NCBI RefSeq assembly: GCF_000473085.1 | Contig: NZ_AXBA01000026.1 | Span: forward strand, 35,871 to 99,870 | Direction: 5' to 3' | DNA length: 64,000 nt | Source: Azorhizobium doebereinerae UFLA1-100 | Lineage (GTDB): Bacteria > Pseudomonadota > Alphaproteobacteria > Rhizobiales > Xanthobacteraceae | Shown here: positions 33,857 through 42,216 of the stretch, in pieces | Numbering within the stretch: the first letter of the stretch is position 1 | How the letters are laid out: each line of letters starts with the position of its first letter | The notes under the pieces: generated by a model | Database searches by the model: none | What the model was told of the DNA's origin: nothing | The model's input: the letters and a program-made list of their open reading frames with translations, nothing else | Program-made: the position numbers and the translations under genes

Positions 33857-35155
33857 TCAGGCCGGCGTGCCGGCGCGGGTCGGCGCGCGGACCGCGAGCA
33901 CGGCGAGCGCGGCGACGAGGCAGAGCAGGCCGGCGACGAAGAAGGCGGGGAGGTAGGTCTGGTAGACCGTGCGGCTGAAGCCGGCGCCGTAGGCGGCGCA
34001 GGCCGCGCCGATCTGGTGGCCGGCGAACACCCAGCCGAACACCAGGTTGGCCCGCTCGCCATAGCGGTCCGCGATCAGCTTCACGGTGGGCGGAACGGTG
34101 GCGATCCAGTCCAGCCCATAGAAGACGGCGAACAGGGACAGGCCGTAGAAGCTGAAGTCGGTGAACGGCAGATAGAGCAGCGAGAGGCCGCGCAGGCCGT
34201 AATACCAGAACAGCAGCTTGCGGCTGTCGAAGCGGTCGGAGAGCCAACCCGAGCCGATGGTGCCGAAGAAATCGAAGAAGCCGATCAGCGCCAGCATGGA
34301 GGCGGCGGTCACCGAGGCCATGCCGAAGTCGCCGCACAGCGAGACGAAATGGGTCTGGATCAGGCCGTTGGTGCTGGCGCCGCAGATGAAGAAGGTGCCG
34401 AACAGCACCCAGAAGGTGCGCGACCCGGAGACCTCGCGCAGCACCAGCAGCGGCGAGGCCAGCATGGCGCCGAAGCTGGACGGCGCGGGCGCGGGCACCG
34501 GCGCTGCGGCGCCATAGGGAGCAAGGCCGATGTCCGACGGCCGGTCGCGCATCAGCGCCAGCACGGCGACCGCCGCCACCAGCAGCAGGGCCAGCATCAC
34601 GGCGAGGGCGCTGCGCCACCCCATGGTCTCGGTCAGTTGCGCCAGCAGCGGCAGGAAGGCGAGCTGGCCGGTGGCGCTGCTGGCGGTGAGCAGGCCCATG
34701 ACCAGCCCGCGCCGATGCGCGAACCAGCGCTGCGCCACGGTGGCGCCGAGCACCATGGCGGTGAGCCCGGTGCCCATGCCCACCACGACGCCCCAGAGCA
34801 GCACGAGGTGCCAGACCCTGGTCATGGCGAACGAGCCGAGGATGCCCGCCGCGATGAGAGAGAGCGCCACGGTGGCCACGCGGCGCAGGCCGAAGCGGTT
34901 GATGAAGGCGGCCGCGAACGGGCCGAGCACGCCGTAGAGCACGAGGCGGACGGCGAGGCTGGAGGAAATGTCCGCCGTCGCCCAGCCGAACTCCTTCTGG
35001 AGCGGGGCGATGAGCACGCCGGGCGCGCCCACGGCGCCGGCGGTGACCAGCATGGTCAGGAAGGTGACGCCGACGACCACCCATCCGTAATGGATGCCGC
35101 GGCGGGCCAGGAAGGTGGGCAAGGCGGCGGTCTCGGGGACGGGAAGCGCGGTCAT
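33857..35155 (-). CDS. MFS transporter (monocarboxylate/oxalate-formate antiporter type)
   Basis: This is a 432-residue carrier with 12 hydrophobic segments. The N-terminal HYGWVVVGVTFLTMLVTAG and the GVLGPFAAAFINRFGLRRV loop resemble the OFA/monocarboxylate branch. A perfect palindrome lies 15 nt upstream of its start, and the MarR gene is 44 nt upstream in the same direction, so it is probably the main target of that repressor. The substrate is probably a small organic acid. Confidence 0.83.
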   Translation of the reverse strand: MTALPVPETAALPTFLARRGIHYGWVVVGVTFLTMLVTAGAVGAPGVLIAPLQKEFGWATADISSSLAVRLVLYGVLGPFAAAFINRFGLRRVATVALSLIAAGILGSFAMTRVWHLVLLWGVVVGMGTGLTAMVLGATVAQRWFAHRRGLVMGLLTASSATGQLAFLPLLAQLTETMGWRSALAVMLALLLVAAVAVLALMRDRPSDIGLAPYGAAAPVPAPAPSSFGAMLASPLLVLREVSGSRTFWVLFGTFFICGASTNGLIQTHFVSLCGDFGMASVTAASMLALIGFFDFFGTIGSGWLSDRFDSRKLLFWYYGLRGLSLLYLPFTDFSFYGLSLFAVFYGLDWIATVPPTVKLIADRYGERANLVFGWVFAGHQIGAACAAYGAGFSRTVYQTYLPAFFVAGLLCLVAALAVLAVRAPTRAGTPA

Positions 35156-35169
35156 TCAGTCACCTATTT

Positions 35170-35185
35170 ACGGGTATATACCCGT
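35170..35185. promoter_or_regulatory. Perfect MarR-type palindrome upstream of the MFS gene
   Basis: ACGGGTATATACCCGT is a perfect 16-bp palindrome in the short gap between marR (end 35200) and the MFS start (35155). A 14-of-16 match lies at 35602-35617 before the marR gene, so one repressor probably binds both. Confidence 0.75.
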
Positions 35186-35199
35186 GAAAACGCCGAAAA

Positions 35200-35598
35200 T
35201 CACAGACTTTCGAGCAGGCGCGTGAGCGTCTCGATATGCGCCGTGCCGAGCCGGTCCTCCAGCCCGCGCTGGCAGCTCTGCCAGACGGGGGCCGCCGCGC
35301 GCAGCACCTCTTCCCCCTGCGGGGTGAGCCGTACCACGGCTTCCCGCTGGTCCGCGCCGCGCCCCATGGCCACCAGCTTCATGCGTTCCAGCACGCGCAC
35401 GTTCCGCCCCACCGTGGAGCGCTCCAGCGCGGCGAGCCGGCCGACGTCCGTCAGGCTGGCCGGCTGGCGCCGCTCGATGATCCGCAGCAGGGAATATTGC
35501 GCGATGTTGATGCCCAGCGGCGCCAAGGCCTCGTCATAGACGGTGGCGACCTTGCGCGCCGCCGTCCTCAGCTTGTTGCAGTAGCAGGGCGAATTCAT
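35200..35598 (-). CDS. MarR-family transcriptional regulator
   Basis: This is a 132-residue winged-helix regulator. The start at 35598 (MNSPCYCNKLRTAARKVATVYDE) is preferred to an upstream ATG because the operator lies just before it. The HTH region SLTDVGRLAALERSTVGRNVRVLERMKLV and the wing follow. CYC near the N-terminus gives a thiol pair similar to known oxidation-sensing MarR proteins; this is inference only. It probably represses itself and the MFS gene. Confidence 0.87.
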   Translation of the reverse strand: MNSPCYCNKLRTAARKVATVYDEALAPLGINIAQYSLLRIIERRQPASLTDVGRLAALERSTVGRNVRVLERMKLVAMGRGADQREAVVRLTPQGEEVLRAAAPVWQSCQRGLEDRLGTAHIETLTRLLESL

Positions 35599-35601
35599 AT
35601 T

Positions 35602-35617
35602 ACGTGTATATACCCGG
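35602..35617. promoter_or_regulatory. MarR-type operator upstream of marR
   Basis: ACGTGTATATACCCGG differs from the perfect palindrome at 35170-35185 in two positions. It lies 3 nt before the marR ATG, where binding would block initiation. The remainder of the 287-nt gap up to 35886 shows no gene. Confidence 0.65.
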
Positions 35618-35885
35618 TTATGCGGGCTGTCCACCCCGGCCGCCCCACCGCGGCCGCCGGCCGGGCGGGCGTCCGGCGAGGGGGCGGGCGCCATGTAAGG
35701 CCTTGACGAAACAGGCGGCGCGGCGGCGAAATGGTATCTCCATGCTAGCCCAAGCCTCGCACAAGCAAGGGGTCCTTAAGTGGGGGCAATGGTTCATTGG
35801 GCGACCACGGAATCGCCATGCCGCCCGGCCTCAGCGTGATGGCCGGCGGGTGCGGGCCGCAGGCCGCCACGGGGGGAGAACGGGG

Positions 35886-36659
35886 ATGAAGGTCGTCATT
35901 CTGGCCGGCGGGCGCGGCTCGCGCCTCGCGGAGGAAACCAGCGTGCGGCCGAAGCCGCTGGTGGAGATCGGCGACAAGCCGATCCTCTGGCACATCATGA
36001 GCATCTATGCCCATCACGGCTTCAACGAATTCATCGTCTGCGCCGGCTACAAGGGCTACCAGATCAAGGAATACTTCGCCAACCTGGTGCTCCACCATTC
36101 CGACGTGACGGTGGATCTCGGCCGCAACCTCGTCCACTACCACCAGTCGGACAAGCCGAACTGGCGGGTTTCCATCGTGGATACCGGCCTCGACACCATG
36201 ACCGGCGGCCGCCTGAAGCGCGTGAAGCCCTATCTGACGCCGGGCGAGACCTTCCTGATGACCTATGGCGACGGCGTCGCCGACGTGGACGTGACCAAGG
36301 AGGTGGCGTTCCACAAGGCGCACGGCCTCCAGGCGACCATGTGCGCCGTGGCCCCGCCCGGCCGCTTCGGCAGCGCCAATATCGAGGGCAACAAGGTCTC
36401 CGCCTTCGTGGAGAAGCCGATCGCTGGCAACCAGCGCATCAACGCCGGCTTCTTCGTGTTGCAGCCGGAAGTGCTCGACCTGATCGAGAATGACGACACG
36501 GTGTGGGAGGGCGGGCCGCTGGAGGCGCTGGTGGCGCAGGGCCAGCTCGCCGCCTATCCGCACGACGGCTTCTGGCGCCCCATGGACACGCTGCGCGAGC
36601 GCATCCAGCTGGAGGAAATGTGGAATTCCGGCCGCGCCCCCTGGAAGGTGTGGGCGTGA
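35886..36659 (+). CDS. rfbF: Glucose-1-phosphate cytidylyltransferase
   Basis: This 257-residue nucleotidyltransferase makes CDP-glucose from CTP and glucose 1-phosphate. The signature VVILAGGRGSRLAEETSVRPKPLVEIG at the N-terminus, the CAGYKGYQIKEYF block and FVEKPIAGNQRINAGFFVL are diagnostic of RfbF. GGGGGGAGAACGGGG precedes the ATG. It overlaps rfbG by 4 nt (GTGA) and heads the CDP-3,6-dideoxyhexose/branched-sugar branch of a glycan locus. Confidence 0.93.
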   Translation: MKVVILAGGRGSRLAEETSVRPKPLVEIGDKPILWHIMSIYAHHGFNEFIVCAGYKGYQIKEYFANLVLHHSDVTVDLGRNLVHYHQSDKPNWRVSIVDTGLDTMTGGRLKRVKPYLTPGETFLMTYGDGVADVDVTKEVAFHKAHGLQATMCAVAPPGRFGSANIEGNKVSAFVEKPIAGNQRINAGFFVLQPEVLDLIENDDTVWEGGPLEALVAQGQLAAYPHDGFWRPMDTLRERIQLEEMWNSGRAPWKVWA

Positions 36660-37711
36660 GCACCTTCTGGCGCGGCCGCCGCGTCCTCGTCACCGGGCAT
36701 ACCGGCTTCAAGGGCGCGTGGCTCTGCCTGTGGCTGGAGCGGCTGGGCGCGCAGGTGAGCGCGCTCGCGCTGGCGCCGGACACCGAGCCGGCGCTCTATG
36801 ACGTGCTGAAGCCCTGGACCGGCCAGTCGCACCACGAGGCGGACATCCGCGATCTCGCCGCGCTCAGCGCCGGGGTGGCGGCCGCCGAGCCGGAGATCGT
36901 CATCCACATGGCCGCCCAGGCGCTGGTGCGCCGCTCCTATGCGGACCCGGTGGAGACCTTCGCCACCAATGTCCTGGGCACGGTGAACCTGCTCTCCGCC
37001 GTGCGCGGCGTGCCGGGCATCGAGGCGGTGGTCGTGGTCACCACCGACAAGGTCTATGCCAACGACAATGCCGGCCGCCCGTTCGGCGAGGACGACGCGC
37101 TCGGCGGCAAGGACCCCTACAGCAGTTCCAAGGCCTGCGCGGAGCTGGCCACCCAGTGCTTCCGCGACAGCTTCTTCAGCACCGTCGGGCCGAAGATCGC
37201 CACCGCGCGCGCCGGCAACGTCATCGGTGGCGGCGACTGGTCGGCGGACCGGCTGGTGCCGGATTTCGTCCGCGCGCTTTCCGCCGGCGCGCCGGTGCGG
37301 CTGCGCTATCCCGACAGCGTGCGGCCGTGGCAGCACGTGCTGGAGCCGTTGTCGGGCTATCTAACCCTCGCCGAGGTGCTGGTGAGCCGCCCCGACGCCG
37401 CCCCCACGGCGATCAATTTCGGCCCCGACCCGGACAGCTTCGCCTCGGTGGCGCAGGTGGCCGAGGGGCTCGGCCGGGCGTTCGGCATGACGACGCCTTG
37501 GCTGCCGGCCGGCGGCACCCATCCGCCGGAGGCCAAGGCCCTGCTGCTGCGCTCGGATCGCGCGGCGGAGGCGCTGGGCTGGCGGCCCCGCCTGTCCATG
37601 GCGGACACCATTTCCTGGACCGCCGACTGGTACCGCGCCTACCGCGCGGGCGCCGACATGCGCGCGGTCTGCCTGGAGCAGATCGCCCGATACGAGGAGC
37701 TTGCGTCGTGA
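36656..37711 (+). CDS. rfbG: CDP-glucose 4,6-dehydratase
   Basis: This 351-residue extended SDR removes water from CDP-glucose to give CDP-4-keto-6-deoxyglucose. The NAD-binding TGHTGFKGAWLCLWL is at the N-terminus and the catalytic VTTDKVYAN and DPYSSSKACAE blocks are present. The GTG start overlaps rfbF. The product goes to the methyltransferase and epimerase encoded next. No CDP-4-keto-6-deoxyglucose 3-dehydrase (RfbH) is present, so the sugar is probably methyl-branched rather than 3,6-dideoxy. Confidence 0.93.
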   Translation: MSTFWRGRRVLVTGHTGFKGAWLCLWLERLGAQVSALALAPDTEPALYDVLKPWTGQSHHEADIRDLAALSAGVAAAEPEIVIHMAAQALVRRSYADPVETFATNVLGTVNLLSAVRGVPGIEAVVVVTTDKVYANDNAGRPFGEDDALGGKDPYSSSKACAELATQCFRDSFFSTVGPKIATARAGNVIGGGDWSADRLVPDFVRALSAGAPVRLRYPDSVRPWQHVLEPLSGYLTLAEVLVSRPDAAPTAINFGPDPDSFASVAQVAEGLGRAFGMTTPWLPAGGTHPPEAKALLLRSDRAAEALGWRPRLSMADTISWTADWYRAYRAGADMRAVCLEQIARYEELAS

Positions 37712-38940
37712 AGGCCGGACACTGCCGTTTCTGCAACACCCCGCTCCGGCTCTCCTTCGTGGACCTCGGCGCCATGCCGCTGGCCAATTCCTACGTGCCG
37801 CCCGAGCGCGCGGGGGAGCCCGAGCCGAGCTTCCCGCTGCGCGCCAGCGTGTGCGAAAAGTGCCGCCTGGTGCAGGCGGACGCCTTCGTGCCGCCGGAGG
37901 AGATCTTCGGCCACTACGCCTATTTCTCCTCCTTCAGCGACAGCTGGGTGGCGCATGCGAAGCGCTTCGCCCACATGGCCATCGCGCGCTTCGGCATCGG
38001 CCCGAAATCTCTGGTGGTGGAGGTCGCCAGCAATGACGGCTACCTGCTGCGCCATTTCGTCGAGGCCGGCGTGCCGGTGCTGGGCATCGAGCCCGCCGCC
38101 AATGTGGCGGAAGCGGCGCGGGCCATCGGCGTGCGCAGCGAGGCGCGCTTCTTCGGCGCCGCGACGGCGGACGACATCGTCGCCCGCGAGGGCGGCGCGG
38201 ATCTGGTGGTCGCCAACAACGTGCTGGCCCACGTGCCGGACATCAATGATTTCGTCGAGGGCTTCGCCCGTGTGCTGAAGCCCGAGGGCGTCATCAGCAT
38301 CGAGTTCCCGCACCTGCTGCGGCTGATCGAGCAGGTGCAGTTCGACACCGTCTATCACGAGCACTTCTATTATCTCTCGCTGCTGGCGGTGGAACAGGTG
38401 CTCGCCGCCCACGGCCTCAGGGTGTTCGACGTGGAGGAATGGCCGACCCATGGCGGCAGCCTGCGCGTCTTTGCCTGCCTGAAGGGCGCGTCCCACACGG
38501 AAGGGCCGGGCGTCGCCAAGGTGCGCGCCGACGAGGCGGCGGCCGGGCTCGACCAGGATGCCATCTATGCCGATTTCCAGCGCCGCGTGACGCCGATCCG
38601 CGACGGCCTGCTGGCCTTCCTGAGACAGGCCAAGGCGGAGGGCAAGAGCGTCGCCGCCTATGGCGCGGCGGCCAAGGGCAACACGCTGCTCAACTTCTCC
38701 GGCGTCACCACCGACCTCATCGCCTATGTGGTGGACCGCAATCCGCACAAGCAGGGCCATCTGCTGCCGGGCAGCCATCTGCCGGTGCATGCCCCCGAGA
38801 AGCTCGCCGAGACCCGGCCGGACTATGTGCTGATCCTGCCCTGGAACATCAAGGACGAGGTGGTGGCCGCCAACGCCGCCGTGCGCGAGTGGGGCGGGCG
38901 CTTCGTCATCGCCGTGCCCGCTCTGACGGTGCTGCCATGA
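37708..38940 (+). CDS. Sugar C-methyltransferase (NovU/TylC3 type, three-domain)
   Basis: This is a 410-residue protein with an N-terminal four-cysteine zinc domain (CRFCNTPL and CEKCRLVQ), a SAM-binding core with VVEVASNDGYLLRHF (about 95-110), the catalytic YHEHFYYLS block, and a C-terminal Rossmann-like domain with AYGAAAKGNTLLNF. Family members methylate carbon 3 of NDP-4-keto-6-deoxy sugars. The GTG start overlaps rfbG (GTGA). Its 3' end carries a perfect 14-bp duplication that separates it from the next gene. Confidence 0.88.
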   Translation: MKAGHCRFCNTPLRLSFVDLGAMPLANSYVPPERAGEPEPSFPLRASVCEKCRLVQADAFVPPEEIFGHYAYFSSFSDSWVAHAKRFAHMAIARFGIGPKSLVVEVASNDGYLLRHFVEAGVPVLGIEPAANVAEAARAIGVRSEARFFGAATADDIVAREGGADLVVANNVLAHVPDINDFVEGFARVLKPEGVISIEFPHLLRLIEQVQFDTVYHEHFYYLSLLAVEQVLAAHGLRVFDVEEWPTHGGSLRVFACLKGASHTEGPGVAKVRADEAAAGLDQDAIYADFQRRVTPIRDGLLAFLRQAKAEGKSVAAYGAAAKGNTLLNFSGVTTDLIAYVVDRNPHKQGHLLPGSHLPVHAPEKLAETRPDYVLILPWNIKDEVVAANAAVREWGGRFVIAVPALTVLP

Positions 38941-38954
38941 CGGTGCTGCCATGA
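38927..38954. repeat. Perfect 14-bp tandem duplication at a gene junction
   Basis: CGGTGCTGCCATGA occurs at 38927-38940 and again at 38941-38954. The first copy ends with the methyltransferase stop and the second supplies the ATG of the epimerase. Without the duplication the two genes would overlap by ATGA, like the other junctions in this operon. Confidence 0.9.
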
Positions 38955-39481
38955 AGATCAGCCCGACCTCCGTGGACGGCGTGATGGCGGTGGAGGTGAC
39001 CCCGTTCAGCGACGAGCGGGGGCTGTTCGCCCGCACCTTCTGCGCCGAGACCTTCGCCGCCCACGGCATGGCCGAGGTCTTCCCGCAACAGAACACCTCG
39101 TTCAACCCGCGCGCCGGCACGCTGCGCGGGCTGCATATGCAGGCCGAGCCGAATGCGGAAGCCAAGCTGGTGCGCGCCACCCGCGGCCGCATCTATGACG
39201 TGGCCGTGGACCTGCGGCCCGCATCTCCCACCTATCGCGCCTGGACGGCGGTGGAGCTGGACGCGGCGCGCCGCAACGCCCTCTACATTCCGGGCGGCTG
39301 CGCCCACGGCTTCCTCACCCTCGAAGACGACAGCGAGGTCTTCTACCTCATGTCGCGGACCTATGTGCCCGAGCTCGCCCGCACCTATCGCTGGAACGAT
39401 CCGGCGTTCGGCGTGGCCTGGCCGGCGGACCCCATTCTCATTTCGGCCCGAGACGCCGCCGCAGAGGACTACAAGCCATGA
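38951..39481 (+). CDS. rfbC: NDP-4-keto-6-deoxyhexose 3,5-epimerase (RfbC-like)
   Basis: This is a 176-residue cupin epimerase. RGLFARTFCAETF, the LRGLHMQAEPNAEAKLVRATRG block with the catalytic His, YIPGGCAHGFLTLED and the terminal YRWNDPAFGVAWP all match RfbC. In this operon the substrate is more likely the CDP-linked keto sugar than dTDP-4-keto-rhamnose precursor, since no rfbA or rfbB is present; that is inference. It overlaps the glycosyltransferase gene by 4 nt. Confidence 0.87.
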   Translation: MKISPTSVDGVMAVEVTPFSDERGLFARTFCAETFAAHGMAEVFPQQNTSFNPRAGTLRGLHMQAEPNAEAKLVRATRGRIYDVAVDLRPASPTYRAWTAVELDAARRNALYIPGGCAHGFLTLEDDSEVFYLMSRTYVPELARTYRWNDPAFGVAWPADPILISARDAAAEDYKP

Positions 39482-40788
39482 ACGCGCCCTTCGACACTGC
39501 CGCGGTGCCCGGCGACGCGCCAGCGATCCGGCCCGAGGTGCCTGCTGACGTCACGCTCAGCATCTGCATTCCCACCTACAATCGCGCGCCCTTCCTGGAG
39601 CATCTCTTCCCGCACCTGAAGGAGGCCTCCAAGGCGTTCGACTTCAGCTACGAGATCGTGGTCTCGGACAATTGCTCGCCGGACAACACGCCCGAGGTGG
39701 TGGAGCGCTTCCGCGCCGAGGGCATGCCGATCCGCTACTATCGCCAGGAGGAGAACAAGCTGCTCTCCAACCTGCTCAGCGTCTATCACCGGGCGCGCGG
39801 CAAGTATCTGGTCTATCTGGCCGACGACGATCTCATCATTCCCGAGGCGCTGGCGGACAACATCCGCTACATGCTGGCCAATCCCGAGATCCGCGCCGTC
39901 TACACGCCCTGGGAGATCTATGACGACCTCAACAAGGTCTCCGGCGGCGCCTTCTACAGCCAGGAGGAGGACCTGATGGTGTTCGGGCCGGGCCAGGAGA
40001 CCGACCTGTTCACCACGCTGGTGAAGGACCACATTTTCCCCGAGACGGTCATCTACCGGGCGGATGCCGCGCGCGCCATCGTGTCGGCCCCGCGCTTCTG
40101 CTACTGGGCCTTCACCTATCTGGCCCAGACCGTGGCGGAGGGGCCGGTGGCGCTGCGCAACGTGCCCTTCTATCGCTCGGTGACCCTCACCCCGGTGGCG
40201 CCCAATCGCGGGCAGCAGGGCGTGGAGGGCGCCATGACCAGCTGGGACGATTATCGCGGCGGCCTGGAATACATGATCTTCAGCCTGCTGCGGCGGGGCA
40301 ATCTGTCCGCCACCCCGCAGATGACCGAAGGCGTGCGCCAGCTGATCGATCACTTCGTGGCCACTCGCATGCGGGTGGCGCTGCGCCTGTGGCTGGAGCG
40401 CAAGGATTATATCCGCGCCTATGAGCTCATCGCGCGCCTCAACCACCTGGCGCCGTCGGCGATGGCCGACATGCAGGGCCTGGAGAACCTGCCCCTGCTC
40501 GCCCTGGCGCAGACGCTGGCGCGCCTCGCCAACGGCATCGCCGAGATCGAGCGGCTGGTGATCGCCGGCGCGGACGACGGCCAGGCGCTGGGCAACCTGC
40601 TGCGCGATACCGGGCTGGAGCGGCGCATCCTGGCGATGCCGCCGCCCAAGGCGCCGTCCGAGAAGAACCTGCGCACCAGCGTCGTCTTCATCGCCCGCGA
40701 CGACCTCCGCCAGGAGTTTCTGGACCAGGGCTACGAGCCCGGCCTCATCATCAGCGAGCGGGACATCCGCGCGACCATCCTGTTGTAG
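39478..40788 (+). CDS. Family 2 glycosyltransferase
   Basis: This is a 436-residue GT-A glycosyltransferase. The N-terminal LSICIPTYNRAPFLEHLFPHL and the SDNCSPDNTPEVVERF nucleotide site are followed by the YLADDDLIIPEAL acidic metal motif. The C-terminal 200 residues are helical and unassigned. It is probably the transferase for the sugar made by the preceding four genes. It is the last gene of the operon and is followed by palindromes. Confidence 0.85.
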   Translation: MNAPFDTAAVPGDAPAIRPEVPADVTLSICIPTYNRAPFLEHLFPHLKEASKAFDFSYEIVVSDNCSPDNTPEVVERFRAEGMPIRYYRQEENKLLSNLLSVYHRARGKYLVYLADDDLIIPEALADNIRYMLANPEIRAVYTPWEIYDDLNKVSGGAFYSQEEDLMVFGPGQETDLFTTLVKDHIFPETVIYRADAARAIVSAPRFCYWAFTYLAQTVAEGPVALRNVPFYRSVTLTPVAPNRGQQGVEGAMTSWDDYRGGLEYMIFSLLRRGNLSATPQMTEGVRQLIDHFVATRMRVALRLWLERKDYIRAYELIARLNHLAPSAMADMQGLENLPLLALAQTLARLANGIAEIERLVIAGADDGQALGNLLRDTGLERRILAMPPPKAPSEKNLRTSVVFIARDDLRQEFLDQGYEPGLIISERDIRATILL

Positions 40789-40792
40789 GCCG

Positions 40793-40808
40793 GGGGCGCC
40801 GGCGCCCC
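40793..40808. terminator. Palindrome after the GT2 gene
   Basis: GGGGCGCCGGCGCCCC is a perfect 16-bp palindrome 5 nt after the stop codon and can fold into a short GC hairpin. The 279-nt gap to 41068 holds no gene. Confidence 0.5.
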
Positions 40809-41037
40809 TCCGCGGGCGGCCGGCGCGAACCCGTCCCGAACCGATCGGGCGCGCGTCGGCCCGGCATGCTGCCGGGAGCCGGCGCGCGCCTCGTGTGCGT
40901 GGGGCGCCGGTTCGCGCGGCGCGTGGCCTGGATGCAAAGGCGGTGGCGCCGCCCGGGCGCCCCTGAGGCGGGAAGGCCTGGAACGTGCCGGCCGGAGGGC
41001 CGCGCCCTCCCACCGGCATCGCGTCCATCAGCCCGAA

Positions 41038-41056
41038 CGAGCCCGAAACGGGCTCG
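41038..41056. terminator. Hairpin after the minus-strand glycan operon
   Basis: CGAGCCCG (41038-41045) pairs with CGGGCTCG (41049-41056) around an AAA loop, 11 nt beyond the stop of the minus-strand methyltransferase. Confidence 0.55.
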
Positions 41057-41067
41057 CCGGGCCGCTC

Positions 41068-42216
41068 TCAGTCGTCCAGCCAGACCCGTTCGAGGCCGTC
41101 GCGCTGAAGCGCCGGCACCTGGGCGATGATGGCGCGCGCCTTCTTCGGATTGAGGCCGATGAAGACCGCCGTGACATCCGCCGGCAGATCCGCCGGGGGC
41201 ATGACCGGCCGCTCGAACAGGGTGGAGCCGGCAAGGTTCGGATTCTGGTCGAGGAAGCCCGAGAGCGTCACGTGCTGCGCCACCCGGCTGGCGATCCAGG
41301 CGCCGTAGAAGCCGGCGCCGTAGATGGCGCAGGTCTGGCCGGACAGCCGCCGCGCGGCGGCCGCGAGGCGCTCTGCCGCCCCACCCCAGAAACCGCAGGC
41401 CGCGCGTGCGGCCCGCGCCGCCTCGGCCGCGTCCCCGGCTGTGGGCACGACGCCCGCGCTCTTGCGCGCGGTCACGAAGAAGGCGCCGGGGAAGGCCGTC
41501 GCGTCGCAGGCCTCCATCCGGAAACCCGCCACTTCCAGCGCACGGGCCAGCGAGGCCGCGCTGAAATGGTTCAGATGGTCGGCCACCATCATGTCGCCGG
41601 GGTTGGCGACGGCGTCCGGCACCGAGATCAGCACCCGGCCCTCGGGCTTCAGGAGGCGCCAGATCTCCTTGAGGAACGGCACCGGCTCGGCCACGTGCTC
41701 CAGCACGAAATGGCTCATCACGGTGTCGAAGCGGCCGGTCCAGCAGAGCGGGGCCTCGTAGGTGGCGCGGTCCTCCACCGCCACCCATCCCTCCCACGCG
41801 GCCGCATAGTCCGTGCTCACGTCGAACACGGCGGGTTTGAGGTCGGGGCGGCTGCGCATCATGGTGCGCAGCGTGGTGGCCTTGGCGGCGCCATAGTCGA
41901 GCACGCGCGCGCCCTGTGGCGGATCGAGCAGCCGCAGCGCGATGCCCGCCTGGTGGGCGGTGCGATAGATCGGCTGGCCGTCGGCGCCCACGGCGAAGAT
42001 CTGGTCGTGATCCTCGGAGGCGAGCGAGATCCGGTAGCCGGTGTCGTAGAAGGCGCGGATGTCCGGCAGGTCCGGGCTCTGGGCATGGCCGCAGCCCTCG
42101 CAGACGAACACCTGCATCGGCCCCTCGATCAGGGTCATGATCGAGGTCATGGACGGCCCGGCGGCCTCATAGGCGGGGGCGCCGAGGGGCGCCCCGCAGA
42201 CGCGACAGGCGATCAT
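41068..42216 (-). CDS. Class I SAM methyltransferase with zinc and C-terminal Rossmann-like domains
   Basis: This is a 382-residue protein. The N-terminal CRVCGAPL and CEGCGHAQS form a four-cysteine zinc site. The central SAM core has RVLDYGAAKATTLRTMM and FDTVMSHFVLEHVAEPVPFLKEI. The C-terminal part (about 285-375) has CAIYGAGFYGAWIASRV, a nucleotide-binding-like fold as in sugar C-methyltransferases. It lacks the YHEHFYY catalytic block of the 37708 protein, so O-, N- or another target is possible. Its start overlaps the dioxygenase gene by 4 nt, and it ends the minus-strand decoration operon. Confidence 0.78.
   Translation of the reverse strand: MIACRVCGAPLGAPAYEAAGPSMTSIMTLIEGPMQVFVCEGCGHAQSPDLPDIRAFYDTGYRISLASEDHDQIFAVGADGQPIYRTAHQAGIALRLLDPPQGARVLDYGAAKATTLRTMMRSRPDLKPAVFDVSTDYAAAWEGWVAVEDRATYEAPLCWTGRFDTVMSHFVLEHVAEPVPFLKEIWRLLKPEGRVLISVPDAVANPGDMMVADHLNHFSAASLARALEVAGFRMEACDATAFPGAFFVTARKSAGVVPTAGDAAEAARAARAACGFWGGAAERLAAAARRLSGQTCAIYGAGFYGAWIASRVAQHVTLSGFLDQNPNLAGSTLFERPVMPPADLPADVTAVFIGLNPKKARAIIAQVPALQRDGLERVWLDD

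Noticed and set aside
32249..35539. A 1096-codon plus-strand open frame opposite MATE, thiolase and MFS genes
   Set aside because: The product is low-complexity Gly/Ala/His/Gln-rich sequence and the real genes are on the other strand.
35703..35740. TTGACG followed by TATCTC as a promoter for rfbF
   Set aside because: The spacing is about 26 nt, too long for a sigma-70 promoter, and no better -10 was found.
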